A stretch of 64,000 nucleotides of DNA from positions 62,001 to 126,000 of IMG/VR virus record IMGVR_UViG_3300027833_000013. One strand, given 5' to 3'. The position numbers and the translations under genes were made by a program. The notes beneath the pieces are model-generated. The model saw only the letters and a list, made by a program, of their open reading frames with translations. It made no database searches and had not been told where the DNA came from. This DNA is from a virus. This document shows, one piece after another, positions 44,701 to 52,043 of this stretch (within the stretch, counting starts at the first letter, position 1; the number at the start of each line of letters is the position of its first letter).

Positions 44701-47537
44701 TTGATCTTAAATGGCCAATGGATAGAAAAATAACAAACACAATCGTTGTTGTTTCTAATATTGAACTATTGAGAAGTGAATACACATTTACTAATATTAA
44801 AGATACTACTAAGGGGTATGATAGAAATATAGGAAGAATATCATTTACTACTCCTCCTAAATTAGGAACAGCAATATCTATTACCTATACTAAAGACACG
44901 AATTTACTAGATGCACAGGATAGGATATCTTTATTATACAATCCGACTACTGGTATGGTAGGACAAGACATTTCACAATTAATGGACGGGATTGATTATG
45001 GCGGTGTTGAGATCAAGAGCTTTGGTTTTGAAGGCAGTGCAGGCTTTGATACTGATCCGTTCTTTACACAAACCTTTGATACTTATGATAATACGTATGA
45101 GGATTTAGTCTTTCAACTAGATGGTTCAACTGCTACACTAATATGGACAACTCCATTAGAAGACGGAGTAATATATAACGTTTATAAAAACAATGTGCGC
45201 ATTGATGATCAGTATTATAACGATTCAAGCGAAGCAACTAATCCAAATGCTAAAATGCTTAGTATTGTCGGTGACGGCACTCAAGTAGAATTAAATATAC
45301 AAGATGCAGGAATAACTGGTGTAGACACTGACACGTTTATTATTAGAAAAACTACTAGTGACGGTAGCTTTAAACCTGACACAACTTCTTATGATACACT
45401 ACTCGATGGCGGCACTACATTATACGATACTGCTAGGGGCATTGACGCCGCAGAAATAGTAGTTGATGGTGACGGATTTGTTACACAAACAACTAATAAA
45501 GGTCCTGAAGAATTAGTACCTGGACAAGTATTAGATACATTAGATCTAAAAGTTGTACATAGGCCAGTTGAAGGCGGCAGTACAATTTATAGTGATGTAT
45601 ATTGGACAGACGGCACTACTGCTACATTTAACTTAGGCGGCCATCCAAATTCAGCAGATGCTGTTTTTGTAAGAATTGACAATGTTAAAGTTGCATCAAC
45701 ACAATACACAGTAGATTATGTAACTAATACAATTACATTTACAACACCTCCAGCTACAAGAAAATTGTTAAACACCATTGTATTAGGGTCTGCAGGCCAA
45801 AAGATATTAGATATTAATACATTTACTGGAGACGGAAGTACAATAGAGTTTATTACTAATGTAGAATGGCAAACAGGAATGACAAACTTTGTTAATATTA
45901 ACGGAGTATCGCAAGAAGTTACTGTTTTCTCAGCAGAAAGTAGTTATGGTGTTGACGAAGGTTACGCAGGACTAAGATTTACAACTGCACCTGCACTTGA
46001 TGCAGTAATTGATTATGGATTGTTTTACGCAACAGGTACTAACTTTAGTCAAGTTGCAAGTCAGACATTTGTAGCAGACGGTAGCACATTGACATATGCT
46101 CTTGTAAATCCACCAATAGGTAATAATCCAGTTGCTAATCAAACAATTGTTAAAGTTAACGGAACAATATTAGATGCAGGATATAGTGATAGACATGTTA
46201 TTAGCGCCAACGTACTACAATATCAATTACAGAATTGGCAGCTAGGATTAAACACGATTAGAGGCCAAGACATTGAAATTTACTTAGACGGCATTAAGTT
46301 AGTTAGGAATATCCAATACAAATGGGATTCTGCTAGTAATATAGTTAATATGACAGCTAACGTAGCAACTGCTGGACAAATACTTGATGTGTTCTTAATA
46401 GCTGATGGTGCATATGCATTTGGATATGTAGGAATTGAAGCCGGAGTAGATAGTTCAACTAAGTTTATTTCAACTCCTGGTACCATATACTTTGACACTG
46501 CTCCTGGAATAGATGCTGTTGTTGAAATAACTACATTTAGTAATCACGACATTCAAGATATTGAAAGAATTAAGTATAATGTAATTAGTAGAACTTCAGT
46601 ATCAGAGGGTACTGTAGACTTCCAAGAATATACATTATTAACAAACGGATTTGTAAAATTACGCAAGCCTGTTAACGATTCGAGATATGTTTGGGTAATA
46701 TTAAATGGAATACAACTAACCCCGGCAACTGATTATTATGTAACTGAAGATCAAATGCATATTAAAATTGTTAAAGCCATTAGTGCAAATGACATTGTTG
46801 AATTAATTCACTTTACTGCTACTCCGACTAGCCAAAAGTTTGGATTTAGACAATTTAAGGATGTGCTCAATCGTGTTCACTACAAGCGGATGGATGAAAC
46901 GAATAAGTATATGTTAAGCCAACCACTTAATTGGTATGACTTAAAAATTGAACTTTTAGATGCAACCGGGTTGCCGACCCCTAACAAGACATCGAAAATA
47001 CCAGGAGTGGTGTTTATTGATGGTGAGAGAATTGAGTACTTTGTGAAACAAAATAATACTTTAAGACAAATACGTAGAGGAACGCTTGGAACTGGTGTAA
47101 GTACACTATACCCTGCAGGAACTTCTGCAACGGAACAAAGTATTGGCCAAACAATTCCTTATACAGACGAAACACTTACACAAGTACTTACAGCAGACGG
47201 TACGTCTACTGCGTATGTATTAGATTTTATACCTAATAATGTAAATGAATTTGAAGTATTTGTTGCAGGCAAGCGTCTAAGAAAGAACGCAATATCAATC
47301 TTTAACCCAATTCTTGACTTAGATAGTCCCGAGGGCGACGAAACGGCAAACGCTGAGTTTAGCGTAGACGGTAATACTAGTACGTTAACACTTAGTGTTG
47401 CGCCATTAGAGAATCAAAAAATTATTATTATAAGAAAACTAGGCAAACTTTGGACAGACGCCGGAACTAGCCTAACTAGACAAGAAAATGACATTGCGAG
47501 GTTCCTTCGAGCGAAAGTTACGGAGCTAGTCAAATAA
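32736..47537 (+). CDS. Giant baseplate/virion protein with gp7-like position and interrupted FG-GAP-type propeller
   Basis: An unbroken 4,933-codon frame. The N-terminus (LPVNGKSNRKSAELLPRYFR; then NSQEYYAWNPNLDWDKLANF near 125-145) is of the type following gp6 in marine T4-like phages, at the T4 gp7 position. FG-GAP/propeller-like repeats appear near 2101 (HNFGHSIAVNKSN), 2161 (KFGESVSFSPDGKYLIIGSP), 2941 (YADAIAISADGTMIAIGEP), 2995 (EQFGSAVGFDGNQLAVTSLQ) and 3070, with a ~700-residue insertion between the second and third. Two glycine-rich repeats (GRGYIDPSYV near 3515; GSGYISAPTVVLDGG near 3925) follow. C-terminal repeats resemble fibre-attachment sheets, ending in RFLRAKVTELVK. T4 gp7 is 1,032 aa. 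It may merge gp7 with other wedge or fibre parts, since gp8-gp10 are not seen here. Confidence 0.8.
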   Translation: MAYNDDQNEYPLPVNGKSNRKSAELLPRYFRTETNTKFLNATLDQVTTPGTAKKLNGYYGRKTANAYSPKDIYLGDVTAQRETYQLEPSLISKDLLGNVLFYKDYNDFRNQLSVLGGSVSNESLLNSQEYYAWNPNLDWDKLANFREYYWLPNGPANVTVFGQNDDVTSTYTVSSVDNLGNRGYTFNGNLTQNPTLELYRGQTYIFDIDAAGLPLTFRTSRAIESDNEYAIGITNSGTDTGSITFTVPLEAPDRLYYVAQTDINTGGTIRIADIESNTSIDVATDILNKKTYTTANGFALMNGMKIKFEGTVTPEIYATNTWYVEGVGDKIKLIKDTDLTIPQAYSADINVLFDANPFDNLPYSRANSYSATKDYIVINRSSPDKSAWARNNRWFHKSVLEKTAELNGEVFNIDQSARAKRPIIEFNAGLKLFEFGTEAKTENVDLIDTFTTDVFSTINGKEGYSIDGVDITDGMRILFTADTDLLVKDKIYKVKFIKHNSTVAQIALIEESDTLPIANQVALIIAGTNAGKQYYYNGYAWKLAQYKSTANQPPLFEIFDDLGYSYTDSSTYPVSDFIGNKLFSYKVGTGKADIELGFPITYKSLENVGDITFDFNLVTDSFNYQINNTPLSKNTDVGFCKVYTDITSFEYCNGWATTKTNTVQKVIRQYDVATAQADFAIDVYDKSGTLTDLTVAVQVNSAWRFDYTLVTVDNVKTVRFAIAIPANSSVVIKTNSNTIKNANGYYEFPHAMEKNPQNENLSSFTLGEVNDHVFSMLEDLPGFAGTFPGPSNLGNLGNINPYGKKFLQYAGSANISAYHITDKDANIIKAIDHARREYRKFKRSFMQVAETLGYDGPTKQHVDLVLKEVNKDKTKTDSYHFSDMVPYEGAKRLEFTVYDTENTFFSLSEKFSLDTLSSKALLVYQNGTQLIHNKDYTFNLDGFVVITATKAKDDLIEIYEFGNTDGCYVPSTPSKLGLFPTFYPTLISDSTYQTATNIIQGHDGSKTVAYNDYRDDLLLDLEKRIFNNIKAKYDTTRLDINDFVPGNDRNTKFTSVQVNNGMMFDFVQWTESLGNIDYSSSSDFYSRDNSFTWNYSQMASWDGTSLRGFWRAVYKSAYDTDRPHTHPWEMLGFSIMPTWWEAQYGPAPYTSDNLVLWEDLQEGRVNVPGASIKIINKYKRSNLLKHIPVNNSGQLLSPQDSGYTSGVVSNIDASFTFGDEAPAETAWRRSGEYPFSLIKSWVLNQPNKVIGLGFDTSRMKKSIAGQWIYTNSGKAISPKDILYPNTITDSNEVLTSGLVNYVIDYLTSEATSDVATYKSKFSLIKNQLGIKLGSFTDNEKLRFILDSRTPFNKGNVFLPKENYNIFLNKSSPLTVASYSGVMVEKAPKGFIVRGYDSTNPIFKYTIPKTSATDPTITVGGISEAFLDWDAGKRYLTGSNIKHNNVFYRVIDTHTSGNTFDTEYFQKIAQLPLTGGVTALYRRTFENTDTTVPYGTILDTVQDVVDFLLGYENYLTSQGFAFDYYNTEQQVVEDWKLSTKEFMYFTTQNWSAGTVISLSPAATRLRFKSNYAVVDDLYDSFYNYSILNANGQKVPETVTRLNREDGVFQMQLRDSVDGIYHAVLPQVQFEHVAVLDNVSDFKDVIYSPATGYRQERIKVLGYVASGWNGSLNIPGFVFDNAEVTEWESWTDYAISSVVKYKEFYYSARVDITGNEAFDSAVWVRLDKRPESKLMPNFDYKINQFADFYDLDSDNFDSEQQKMAQHLIGYQKRQYLENIINDDVSQYKFYQGMIADKGTRNSIDKLFDSLASADKDSVDFYEEWAIKSAQYGASTGFEEIEYQLDESKFKLEPQPIELVDVVPTATTDLTYRIPHHDVFLKPTNYETTRLPTKFLDTEYVKTVGYVTGDDVNRAVNSPAGILAFNPAELDKGAYVWVSSNSQSWDVLKHVNSDIIINTVSVDGPTVSLSCDKTVALEVGDIIGLYNVDQIVGTDSAPTVTEAFYTVSDVYNNTIEITSDNADWQKVETLTNINGIITKFISQRVATLATANDLSTTNLKSLEVIWVDDDDTGKWRVIKNSPVYSQAQTLKSSLSLDSTQHNFGHSIAVNKSNTLLAVGIPDKGNGEVHVFKRSSDANNLVFDQTITAPTSYVDTYDGSTEVTSQKFGESVSFSPDGKYLIIGSPHASNVKTAYKGDYVPGSDYNKNEIIKFGPNLFKAVAVIDGAVDSIPYTTFDSYPNLVSETDSTTLNLLQTGNYKLNSKPNTTHILVRAPKEAYEGSKTGDNIVLKWNNYSNINTQGCNVSVEPFDGQFPEITGALLSDIHPIVAKVENVLYIANFQNLPGIGQTVNSAVASGTVSYVGDSDGAAVVYVSDVNGTFAETGQIAIGNIAIGDYTEDYQNPTAEVGGYWMITTPAYETAADSSNVFTDPGHGLIYQDIIKQDSARTPNYYYNIQDTIQAIGAKVSANDQASFIESFTYEGDPNEVFAVQESNKWAIRVPKAFSDTKTAGDQFYLFLDDQSGIVDLAGTAFTFDITNKQHTINEVLDGYIDFVFDNFSTVTQLPFEPAIGDIVRDASSGATAEVAFYKRQFNDIRIYVKNVTGAWSLGDTYGQTADIIRNGTPNRTMGEIKAVSLGSSEVGKIFVIEETSNFASVATTQLLDKEYWIYDEIILQGIARSANVPSSNNNDWKQVNNILASNSSNASASGLLQEGMISVYTLNEIAQFDYDSSYVIPERQNYKRFGDEIQITQTGTGVKALYRVAVASGGNATESNPGSIHFIKHGSSNTVGNTYETYQWQLDINPLFKGQFTSTVFYKVNEIVNYNGILYSAKINIASGSAFVPSSWTELSNTTTHVGYIPSTPEQLLIGEDIYSPEGGIRDFAQKFDQDDAGEVLITSTKIQGNDSTGERAVNVYRQVNGQFTISQTITSPYIDVSTDTLTGYADAIAISADGTMIAIGEPYNNSIEIQQGKVYLYKLTNGTFTLSQTLFSHNNEVAEQFGSAVGFDGNQLAVTSLQGDIEIATTYDADTTYFDNKFTNFKKVNMDSGVIYIYERINNTLVYAEQFIFDDYDSMLFGKNLLVSNNHVYASMPRMTDYTTYQGMVVDYRKVLGKTAWVTHRSPLDQVDLTNIKSAFLYNTKTNTLISDIDIIDPVQGKIPGTAEQELSFKTYYDPASYNVGDASVVVDKLASWTNNTVGKLWWDLSAVKYYNYYQNDITYQTNFWAEVFPGTSIDVYEWVESNIIPSEWDSIADTEQGIASGISGLSKYGDTIYSQALVWDNIAATSTVKYFFWVLNKRTIPNVDFRLLSAQQVQTLIKDPAGSGYKFAALMSKDRFALFNVSNLINNKDVALNIRYWTTENKNQNVHNEYQLISQGVANSKPNKDIERKWFDSLIGYDIKDRLVPDPSLSVKTKYGIQDRPRQGIFVNREEALKQVVERVNDTLKKHIIVDEFDISNLVKSDPAPANSTLLFDAVIETFEDLQFLGIANKTIPTLTPTITDGEVVQVLITATGRGYIDPSYVSGTRKGPKITVNGIGTGAEVECTLNELGQIATVNIINAGEGYDENTTLTVRNFAALVTTDSNVSNKWSIYDLVDNKWVRRVSQRYDTNLYWKYADWYAPGYNNFTAVVDLISASYLLDSLVDNDIGDTVKIENVGSGGWLLLEKIDNQINVDYTVNYKTVGKQNATIQFIDTLYNVSKSKIGFDSNNYDTVFFDAQPVTETRIILETIRDNLFVDNLEAEYNTLFLASVRYAFSEQPNIDWAFKTSFVKAQHNLGDLAQKVTFKNDNLESYQTYINEVKPYKTKVREYVSSFTNTDLTSTTTADFDLSPKYDVAEGKITASNAKVSSTNVYGERDVSSYPDKHWFDNVGYKITSVDIGNKGTAYTLPPVVKFEGGGGTGATAKAFLNNGKLSEIKILTQGSGYISAPTVVLDGGLSDTGTIGRATAILGNGVVRGTKVSFKFDRVSGVPYITTLATTETFNGTGSKFNFDLKWPMDRKITNTIVVVSNIELLRSEYTFTNIKDTTKGYDRNIGRISFTTPPKLGTAISITYTKDTNLLDAQDRISLLYNPTTGMVGQDISQLMDGIDYGGVEIKSFGFEGSAGFDTDPFFTQTFDTYDNTYEDLVFQLDGSTATLIWTTPLEDGVIYNVYKNNVRIDDQYYNDSSEATNPNAKMLSIVGDGTQVELNIQDAGITGVDTDTFIIRKTTSDGSFKPDTTSYDTLLDGGTTLYDTARGIDAAEIVVDGDGFVTQTTNKGPEELVPGQVLDTLDLKVVHRPVEGGSTIYSDVYWTDGTTATFNLGGHPNSADAVFVRIDNVKVASTQYTVDYVTNTITFTTPPATRKLLNTIVLGSAGQKILDINTFTGDGSTIEFITNVEWQTGMTNFVNINGVSQEVTVFSAESSYGVDEGYAGLRFTTAPALDAVIDYGLFYATGTNFSQVASQTFVADGSTLTYALVNPPIGNNPVANQTIVKVNGTILDAGYSDRHVISANVLQYQLQNWQLGLNTIRGQDIEIYLDGIKLVRNIQYKWDSASNIVNMTANVATAGQILDVFLIADGAYAFGYVGIEAGVDSSTKFISTPGTIYFDTAPGIDAVVEITTFSNHDIQDIERIKYNVISRTSVSEGTVDFQEYTLLTNGFVKLRKPVNDSRYVWVILNGIQLTPATDYYVTEDQMHIKIVKAISANDIVELIHFTATPTSQKFGFRQFKDVLNRVHYKRMDETNKYMLSQPLNWYDLKIELLDATGLPTPNKTSKIPGVVFIDGERIEYFVKQNNTLRQIRRGTLGTGVSTLYPAGTSATEQSIGQTIPYTDETLTQVLTADGTSTAYVLDFIPNNVNEFEVFVAGKRLRKNAISIFNPILDLDSPEGDETANAEFSVDGNTSTLTLSVAPLENQKIIIIRKLGKLWTDAGTSLTRQENDIARFLRAKVTELVK

Positions 47538-47540
47538 ATA
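47533..47540 (+). promoter_or_regulatory. Late-type box AATAAATA
   Basis: It overlaps the stop codon of the giant gene (CAAATAAATA) and lies 21 bp before the ATG at 47562. Confidence 0.55.
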
Positions 47541-47561
47541 CATATAGCAGTGAGAGACAAA

Positions 47562-48167
47562 ATGACAGATAAATTAAATGATACATCAGGAATAGCAGTC
47601 CAAGGACACATTAAAATAAGTGATCCTAAAACTGGCGAAGTATATGTTGACAAGCGCAATGCAATTCATTATGAAAATATGAGTCTTGCACTTGCTGAAA
47701 GTTTAGCTAATGCAGGTAAAGGACCCATTTACGAAATGAGTTTTGGTAATGGCGGCACTAGTGTCGACCCAACTGGCATTATTACATATTTAACGCCTAA
47801 TAGTACAGGAACAAATGCTAGTTTATACAATCAAACATTTACTAAAGTAGTAGATGATTTAAGTACAAACAACACAGATCCTGTAAGAAACAAATTAGAA
47901 ACTAGGCACGTAAGTGGTACTAATTATACAGATATAATTGTAACGTGTTTGCTTGATTACGGCGAGCCGTCGGGCCAAGATGCATTTGATACTGCAACAG
48001 ATGCTTCGAGTACATATGTGTTCGACGAATTAGGATTAAAAAGCTATGATCCGGCGGGCGCAGGCAAATTAATTACACATGTAATTTTCCATCCTGTACA
48101 AAAATCATTAAATAGACTTATACAAATTGATTATACTGTACGAGTCCAAAGTTTGTCAGGAGCATAA
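47562..48167 (+). CDS. Conserved-type phage structural protein between giant protein and fibres
   Basis: A 201-aa protein from the ATG at 47562 (MTDKLNDTSGIAVQG), preceded by GAGAGAC. A GTG four codons earlier is less likely because it falls within the leader. Visible blocks: VQGHIKISDPKTGEVYVDKR (about 13-32), KGPIYEMSFGNGGTSVDPTG (about 53-72) and a beta-rich C-terminus. I associate this type with a small structural protein encoded before the fibre genes in marine T4-like phages. No enzyme motif is seen. It probably acts as a connector or baseplate component. Confidence 0.7.
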   Translation: MTDKLNDTSGIAVQGHIKISDPKTGEVYVDKRNAIHYENMSLALAESLANAGKGPIYEMSFGNGGTSVDPTGIITYLTPNSTGTNASLYNQTFTKVVDDLSTNNTDPVRNKLETRHVSGTNYTDIIVTCLLDYGEPSGQDAFDTATDASSTYVFDELGLKSYDPAGAGKLITHVIFHPVQKSLNRLIQIDYTVRVQSLSGA

Positions 48168-48171
48168 TTAA

Positions 48172-50199
48172 ATGGCATATACTATTAACTTTACAGATTT
48201 TACAAATAAAGGTAGCATTACAGTTGAAGACAATACCTTAAATGTACAAACTAGTTTAAGTTTTCCTGGAAGACAGACTACTGCTTACGGTACTGCACTT
48301 AACGAAAACTTTTTACATATATTAGAAAATTTTGCAAACGTAACTGCACCAAGTAACCCTGTTGAAGGACAAATTTGGTACGATAATACTCCAGGTAGTG
48401 AACAGTTAAAAGTATACGACTCAACTCAATGGGTTGCATCCGGTGGCTTAAAGAAAGCACTAACATCGCCAGAGGCAGCAAACAGCGTAGTTGGTGATTT
48501 ATGGGTAGACACTGATAACCAACAGTTATATTTGTTCACTGGCTCTGGATGGGTATTAGTTGGTCCAGACTTTAGCGGAGGCCTTACTACAGGAGCACAA
48601 TCAGTTGAAATAGTAGGACAAGATAACATTGTGTACAATGCAGTACAAGTTGAAGTTGCGGCTAAACCAGTAGCAATAATTTCAACAGATAGTTTTACTC
48701 CTAAGGCAGTAATTAGTGGGTTTTCACAAATACAGCCGGGGATTAACTTATCTAACACAAATATTTCAGGTGACGGTATACCAAAGTTTGTAGGGCCTGC
48801 AGACCAAGCAGAAAACTTATTAGTTGGTACTACTAAAGTACCGGCAGCAAACTTTTTAAGAAGCGATGCAGTAAGTACAACAAACTTTCAAATTAAAATT
48901 AAAAATGATTCCGGACTATTATTAGGTAGCGGCAATCAGCTTGCACTTGAAGTAGAAGGCGAAGCTGGGGTAATTACACATAACACAAGTGGCAGTAATA
49001 TTGATATTAGAGTTAACAATTCTGGCACAACACAAACAGCAATTAGAATTGATTCAAATACAAACGTTGGAATTAACAACACTGCACCTGCAGAAAGTTT
49101 AGATGTAACCGGAAATATTAAGTTAAGTGGAAACGTATTTGTAGATGGCACTACAGCAAGTTCGAACTTTGGAAATGGCGCATTAGTTGTTAAAGGCGGT
49201 GTTGGCATTGCAGGCAATTTAAACGTTGGCGGCACATTTGATATTGACGGAATACTTACTACACAGAATGTAGCACCAGATTCGCCAAACGTAAGGAATA
49301 TTGGTAACACAGCAAACAAATATTTAGGTATATATGCAACTACATTTAACGGAAACTTGCTTGGTAATGTAACAGGTACAGTTAGTGGCAGAGCAGGTAG
49401 TGCTGATAAATTAGCAAGTAGTACAAACTTTCAAATGACAGGCGAAGTTATTGCTAATCAATTAGTATTTGACGGCCAAACAGGCGGCAGTACAAAGGTA
49501 TTTACGACTTCGGTATCAAACGCATTCATTAGTAATAAGACAAGTACAAATAACACTGTATCTGATGACGAATTCCTATTAAACCGAACAACAGGCACAA
49601 CTGGTCTTTATAGAGTTAGTAGAAATACACTATTAGCAAGTGTACCAACTAACCCAGTAGGTGTGTTAATGCCATACGCTGGTAGAACAGCACCTGCACA
49701 TTGGCTACTTTGTGATGGTTCAGAAGTACTACAATCAGATTATCCATTTTTGTTTACATTAATTGGGTTTGATTATAAGCAATCTAACTTGTTAAGCGAT
49801 AACGGCGTATTAAAATTTGCATTACCTGATTTAAGAGGCCGTAGTGCAGTTGGTTTAGATAATATGGGCGGCGATGCCGCAGGCAGAGTTACTGGATTAC
49901 GTGGTTCAGAAATTGGTAACAGTGCTGGTACAGAAGATGTAACAATTGGACTTAATAATCTACCAGAACACGAACACGATTTAGTTGTTGAGGGAACACA
50001 ATTTTACGCAATACTTGATGCGGCAAAAGGTGCAGAAAGTCCTGCTTCATCTATTACATACGACTCCCCAACAGGAAGCGGCCAAGGGCAAGCTGTTTCA
50101 ACTAGTGGCGGAGTAGCAGGCACAACGGGCACAGCAATAGATACAATGAATCCGTTTATGTCGATGAATTATATTATCTACACTGGAAACATAACATGA
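48172..50199 (+). CDS. Tail fibre with C-terminal tail-collar domain (fibre paralogue 1)
   Basis: A 675-aa protein. The N-terminal module (SLSFPGRQTTAYGTALNENF, FANVTAPSNPVEGQIWYDN, then SVVGDLWVDTDNQQLYLFTG) recurs in the next two genes and probably attaches to the same baseplate site. The middle has beta-repeat fibre text (LDVTGNIKLSGNVFVDGTTA). The C-terminus is a tail-collar domain: VGVLMPYAGRTAPAHWLLCD near 495, FALPDLRGRSAVGLDNMGGD near 545, LNNLPEHEHDLVVEG near 595, then MNPFMSMNYIIYTGNIT. This is the layout of T4 gp12-type short fibres and many receptor-binding fibres; HEH residues bind metal in gp12. The stop overlaps the next start. Confidence 0.85.
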   Translation: MAYTINFTDFTNKGSITVEDNTLNVQTSLSFPGRQTTAYGTALNENFLHILENFANVTAPSNPVEGQIWYDNTPGSEQLKVYDSTQWVASGGLKKALTSPEAANSVVGDLWVDTDNQQLYLFTGSGWVLVGPDFSGGLTTGAQSVEIVGQDNIVYNAVQVEVAAKPVAIISTDSFTPKAVISGFSQIQPGINLSNTNISGDGIPKFVGPADQAENLLVGTTKVPAANFLRSDAVSTTNFQIKIKNDSGLLLGSGNQLALEVEGEAGVITHNTSGSNIDIRVNNSGTTQTAIRIDSNTNVGINNTAPAESLDVTGNIKLSGNVFVDGTTASSNFGNGALVVKGGVGIAGNLNVGGTFDIDGILTTQNVAPDSPNVRNIGNTANKYLGIYATTFNGNLLGNVTGTVSGRAGSADKLASSTNFQMTGEVIANQLVFDGQTGGSTKVFTTSVSNAFISNKTSTNNTVSDDEFLLNRTTGTTGLYRVSRNTLLASVPTNPVGVLMPYAGRTAPAHWLLCDGSEVLQSDYPFLFTLIGFDYKQSNLLSDNGVLKFALPDLRGRSAVGLDNMGGDAAGRVTGLRGSEIGNSAGTEDVTIGLNNLPEHEHDLVVEGTQFYAILDAAKGAESPASSITYDSPTGSGQGQAVSTSGGVAGTTGTAIDTMNPFMSMNYIIYTGNIT

Positions 50200-52010
50200 G
50201 CTATAAATTAAATAAAACAGACGGAACTTTACTTGTAGATTTAATAGACGGATCGATAGATACAGCTAGTACATCACTTTCGCTAGTAGGCAGGAACTAT
50301 TCAGGATTTGGTGAAATAATAAATGAAAACTATATTAAGTTATTAGAGAGTTTTTCAAATTCATCAAGTCCACTTAACCCTATTGCAGGACAAGTTTGGT
50401 GGGACACATCAGATGCTAGATTAAAAGTATATACAGGAACAGCATTTAATCCAGTTGGTGCTCCGTTTGTGCAATCTTCACAGCCTAGCATGGTTGCTGG
50501 CGATTTATGGATTAACAATAACGAAGATCAGCTGTATTTCTTTGATGGTGCAGGTGTTCCTACACTAGCAGGACCAGCATATTCGTCACAACAAGGTAAG
50601 TCGGGCTTTATAATAGTATCAAGACTTGATACACAGAGCAGGAATAGAACATGTGCTGACTTATATGTTGGTGGAACGTTAATGGCTGTAATGAGTGCTA
50701 TTGAATTTACTCCTGCAACAGCGATTTCTGGTATAACTGGCAATGTTAAAAAAGGTATTAATGTTATTGATACTAATTCTTCAACAGGATTTACGTATCA
50801 AGGAGTTGCAGACAAAGCACTAAACTTAATCAAGGCAGATGGTACTTCTGTTAGTGCAGACAGTTTCCTTTCATCAATAGCAGACGGTTCAACAACCGGA
50901 TCATTGCAAGTATTAAACTCCAATGGTATTACAGTAGGACCAAATGCTAATCAGATTATGAAAATAGTCGGTAATAGCTTTGTTACAGAAAATGCTAGAA
51001 TTGATGATGACTATATTATTAAAGTTACTAGTTCTGCGGCAGGATCACAATCTATTGATGCAGTTCATATTGATACATCTAATAAGCGTGTCGGTATATT
51101 TCAATCTACTCCGTTACATACATTAGACGTAACAGGCGATATGCGTGTTACCGGTAACTTAATTGTTGAAGGAGCAAGCGCAAGCATTGACGTTTCGACA
51201 TTAAGAGTTGAAGACAAACAAATAGAACTTGCTATTACAAGTGATAGTACATTACTAAATGATGCAGGCGTTGATGATGCAGGCATACTAGTTAGAGTAA
51301 CTGGTGATGATAAGAGTTTTACTTGGAAGAATGCAACTAAAGCATGGACTTCGTCAGAGCACATGGACATTGTAACAGGCAAGTCATATAAAATTGGCGG
51401 AACTAATGTATTATCAGCAACAACACTAGCTAGTAGTGTAACAAGTGCAACAGGATTAACTACTGTTGGTACATTAGGTAACTTACAAATTGACAATACT
51501 AATATTAATGATGCTACTATTACAACAACTGCATTAGGATTAACAATTACTAGTGCCGATACTATTACTATTAGCAACAGTAGAAGAATTACTGGCGTAG
51601 GTGCGCCATCGGTTGGAGCAGACGTTACGAACAAAACGTATGTAGATCAGCAAATTGCAGGCTCTTCTATTGCGTTTGGTTTAGACATTACTGGATTGAA
51701 CGATACACAGATAGCACTAATCATTAATGACTTAGTTCCGGCAAGTGGCGTATCAAATGGCACAGTAGCTAGAATACACGGCACATCACTCGGCGGAGCA
51801 AATGTTACAGGTATTGATGTTACGGCAGTAACGACTAAATCATTCATAACAGTTGATAAAAACGGAACTGAAAATCAATCCGTTTTACAAGACATTGGAT
51901 TCACTAATGCAACAGGTACAGTAAGCGTAACAGTTACACGAAGTTTGAAGCAATTTATTACCTCCGGTGGTAATTGGACATTTGATCAAAACTTAACAAG
52001 TAGCGTGTAA
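50196..52010 (+). CDS. Tail fibre (paralogue 2)
   Basis: A 604-aa protein. It repeats the N-terminal module of the preceding gene (SLVGRNYSGFGEIINENYIK, SNSSSPLNPIAGQVWWDTSD, then VAGDLWINNNEDQLYFFDG). The middle has HTLDVTGDMRVTGNLIVEGA near 308 and a DVTNKTYVDQQIAGSS segment near 475. Its C-terminus differs from both neighbours: no tail-collar or ADLAEKY-type domain, ending TSGGNWTFDQNLTSSV. It starts in a 4-bp ATGA overlap with the first fibre. It probably forms another fibre segment or an alternative fibre on the same attachment point. Confidence 0.8.
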   Translation: MSYKLNKTDGTLLVDLIDGSIDTASTSLSLVGRNYSGFGEIINENYIKLLESFSNSSSPLNPIAGQVWWDTSDARLKVYTGTAFNPVGAPFVQSSQPSMVAGDLWINNNEDQLYFFDGAGVPTLAGPAYSSQQGKSGFIIVSRLDTQSRNRTCADLYVGGTLMAVMSAIEFTPATAISGITGNVKKGINVIDTNSSTGFTYQGVADKALNLIKADGTSVSADSFLSSIADGSTTGSLQVLNSNGITVGPNANQIMKIVGNSFVTENARIDDDYIIKVTSSAAGSQSIDAVHIDTSNKRVGIFQSTPLHTLDVTGDMRVTGNLIVEGASASIDVSTLRVEDKQIELAITSDSTLLNDAGVDDAGILVRVTGDDKSFTWKNATKAWTSSEHMDIVTGKSYKIGGTNVLSATTLASSVTSATGLTTVGTLGNLQIDNTNINDATITTTALGLTITSADTITISNSRRITGVGAPSVGADVTNKTYVDQQIAGSSIAFGLDITGLNDTQIALIINDLVPASGVSNGTVARIHGTSLGGANVTGIDVTAVTTKSFITVDKNGTENQSVLQDIGFTNATGTVSVTVTRSLKQFITSGGNWTFDQNLTSSV

Positions 52011-52011
52011 C

Positions 52012-52019
52012 GATAAATA
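52012..52019 (+). promoter_or_regulatory. Late-type box GATAAATA before fibre paralogue 3
   Basis: It begins directly after the stop of paralogue 2 and lies 25 bp before the ATG at 52044, with AAAGGGTTAAA between as a modest ribosome site. Confidence 0.6.
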
Positions 52020-52043
52020 TAATAGACAAAGGGTTAAAAACAC

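Noticed and set aside
32736-47537. Assembly artefact creating the giant frame
   Set aside because: No internal stop or frame change, text changes smoothly, and long baseplate genes at this place are known in marine T4-like phages.
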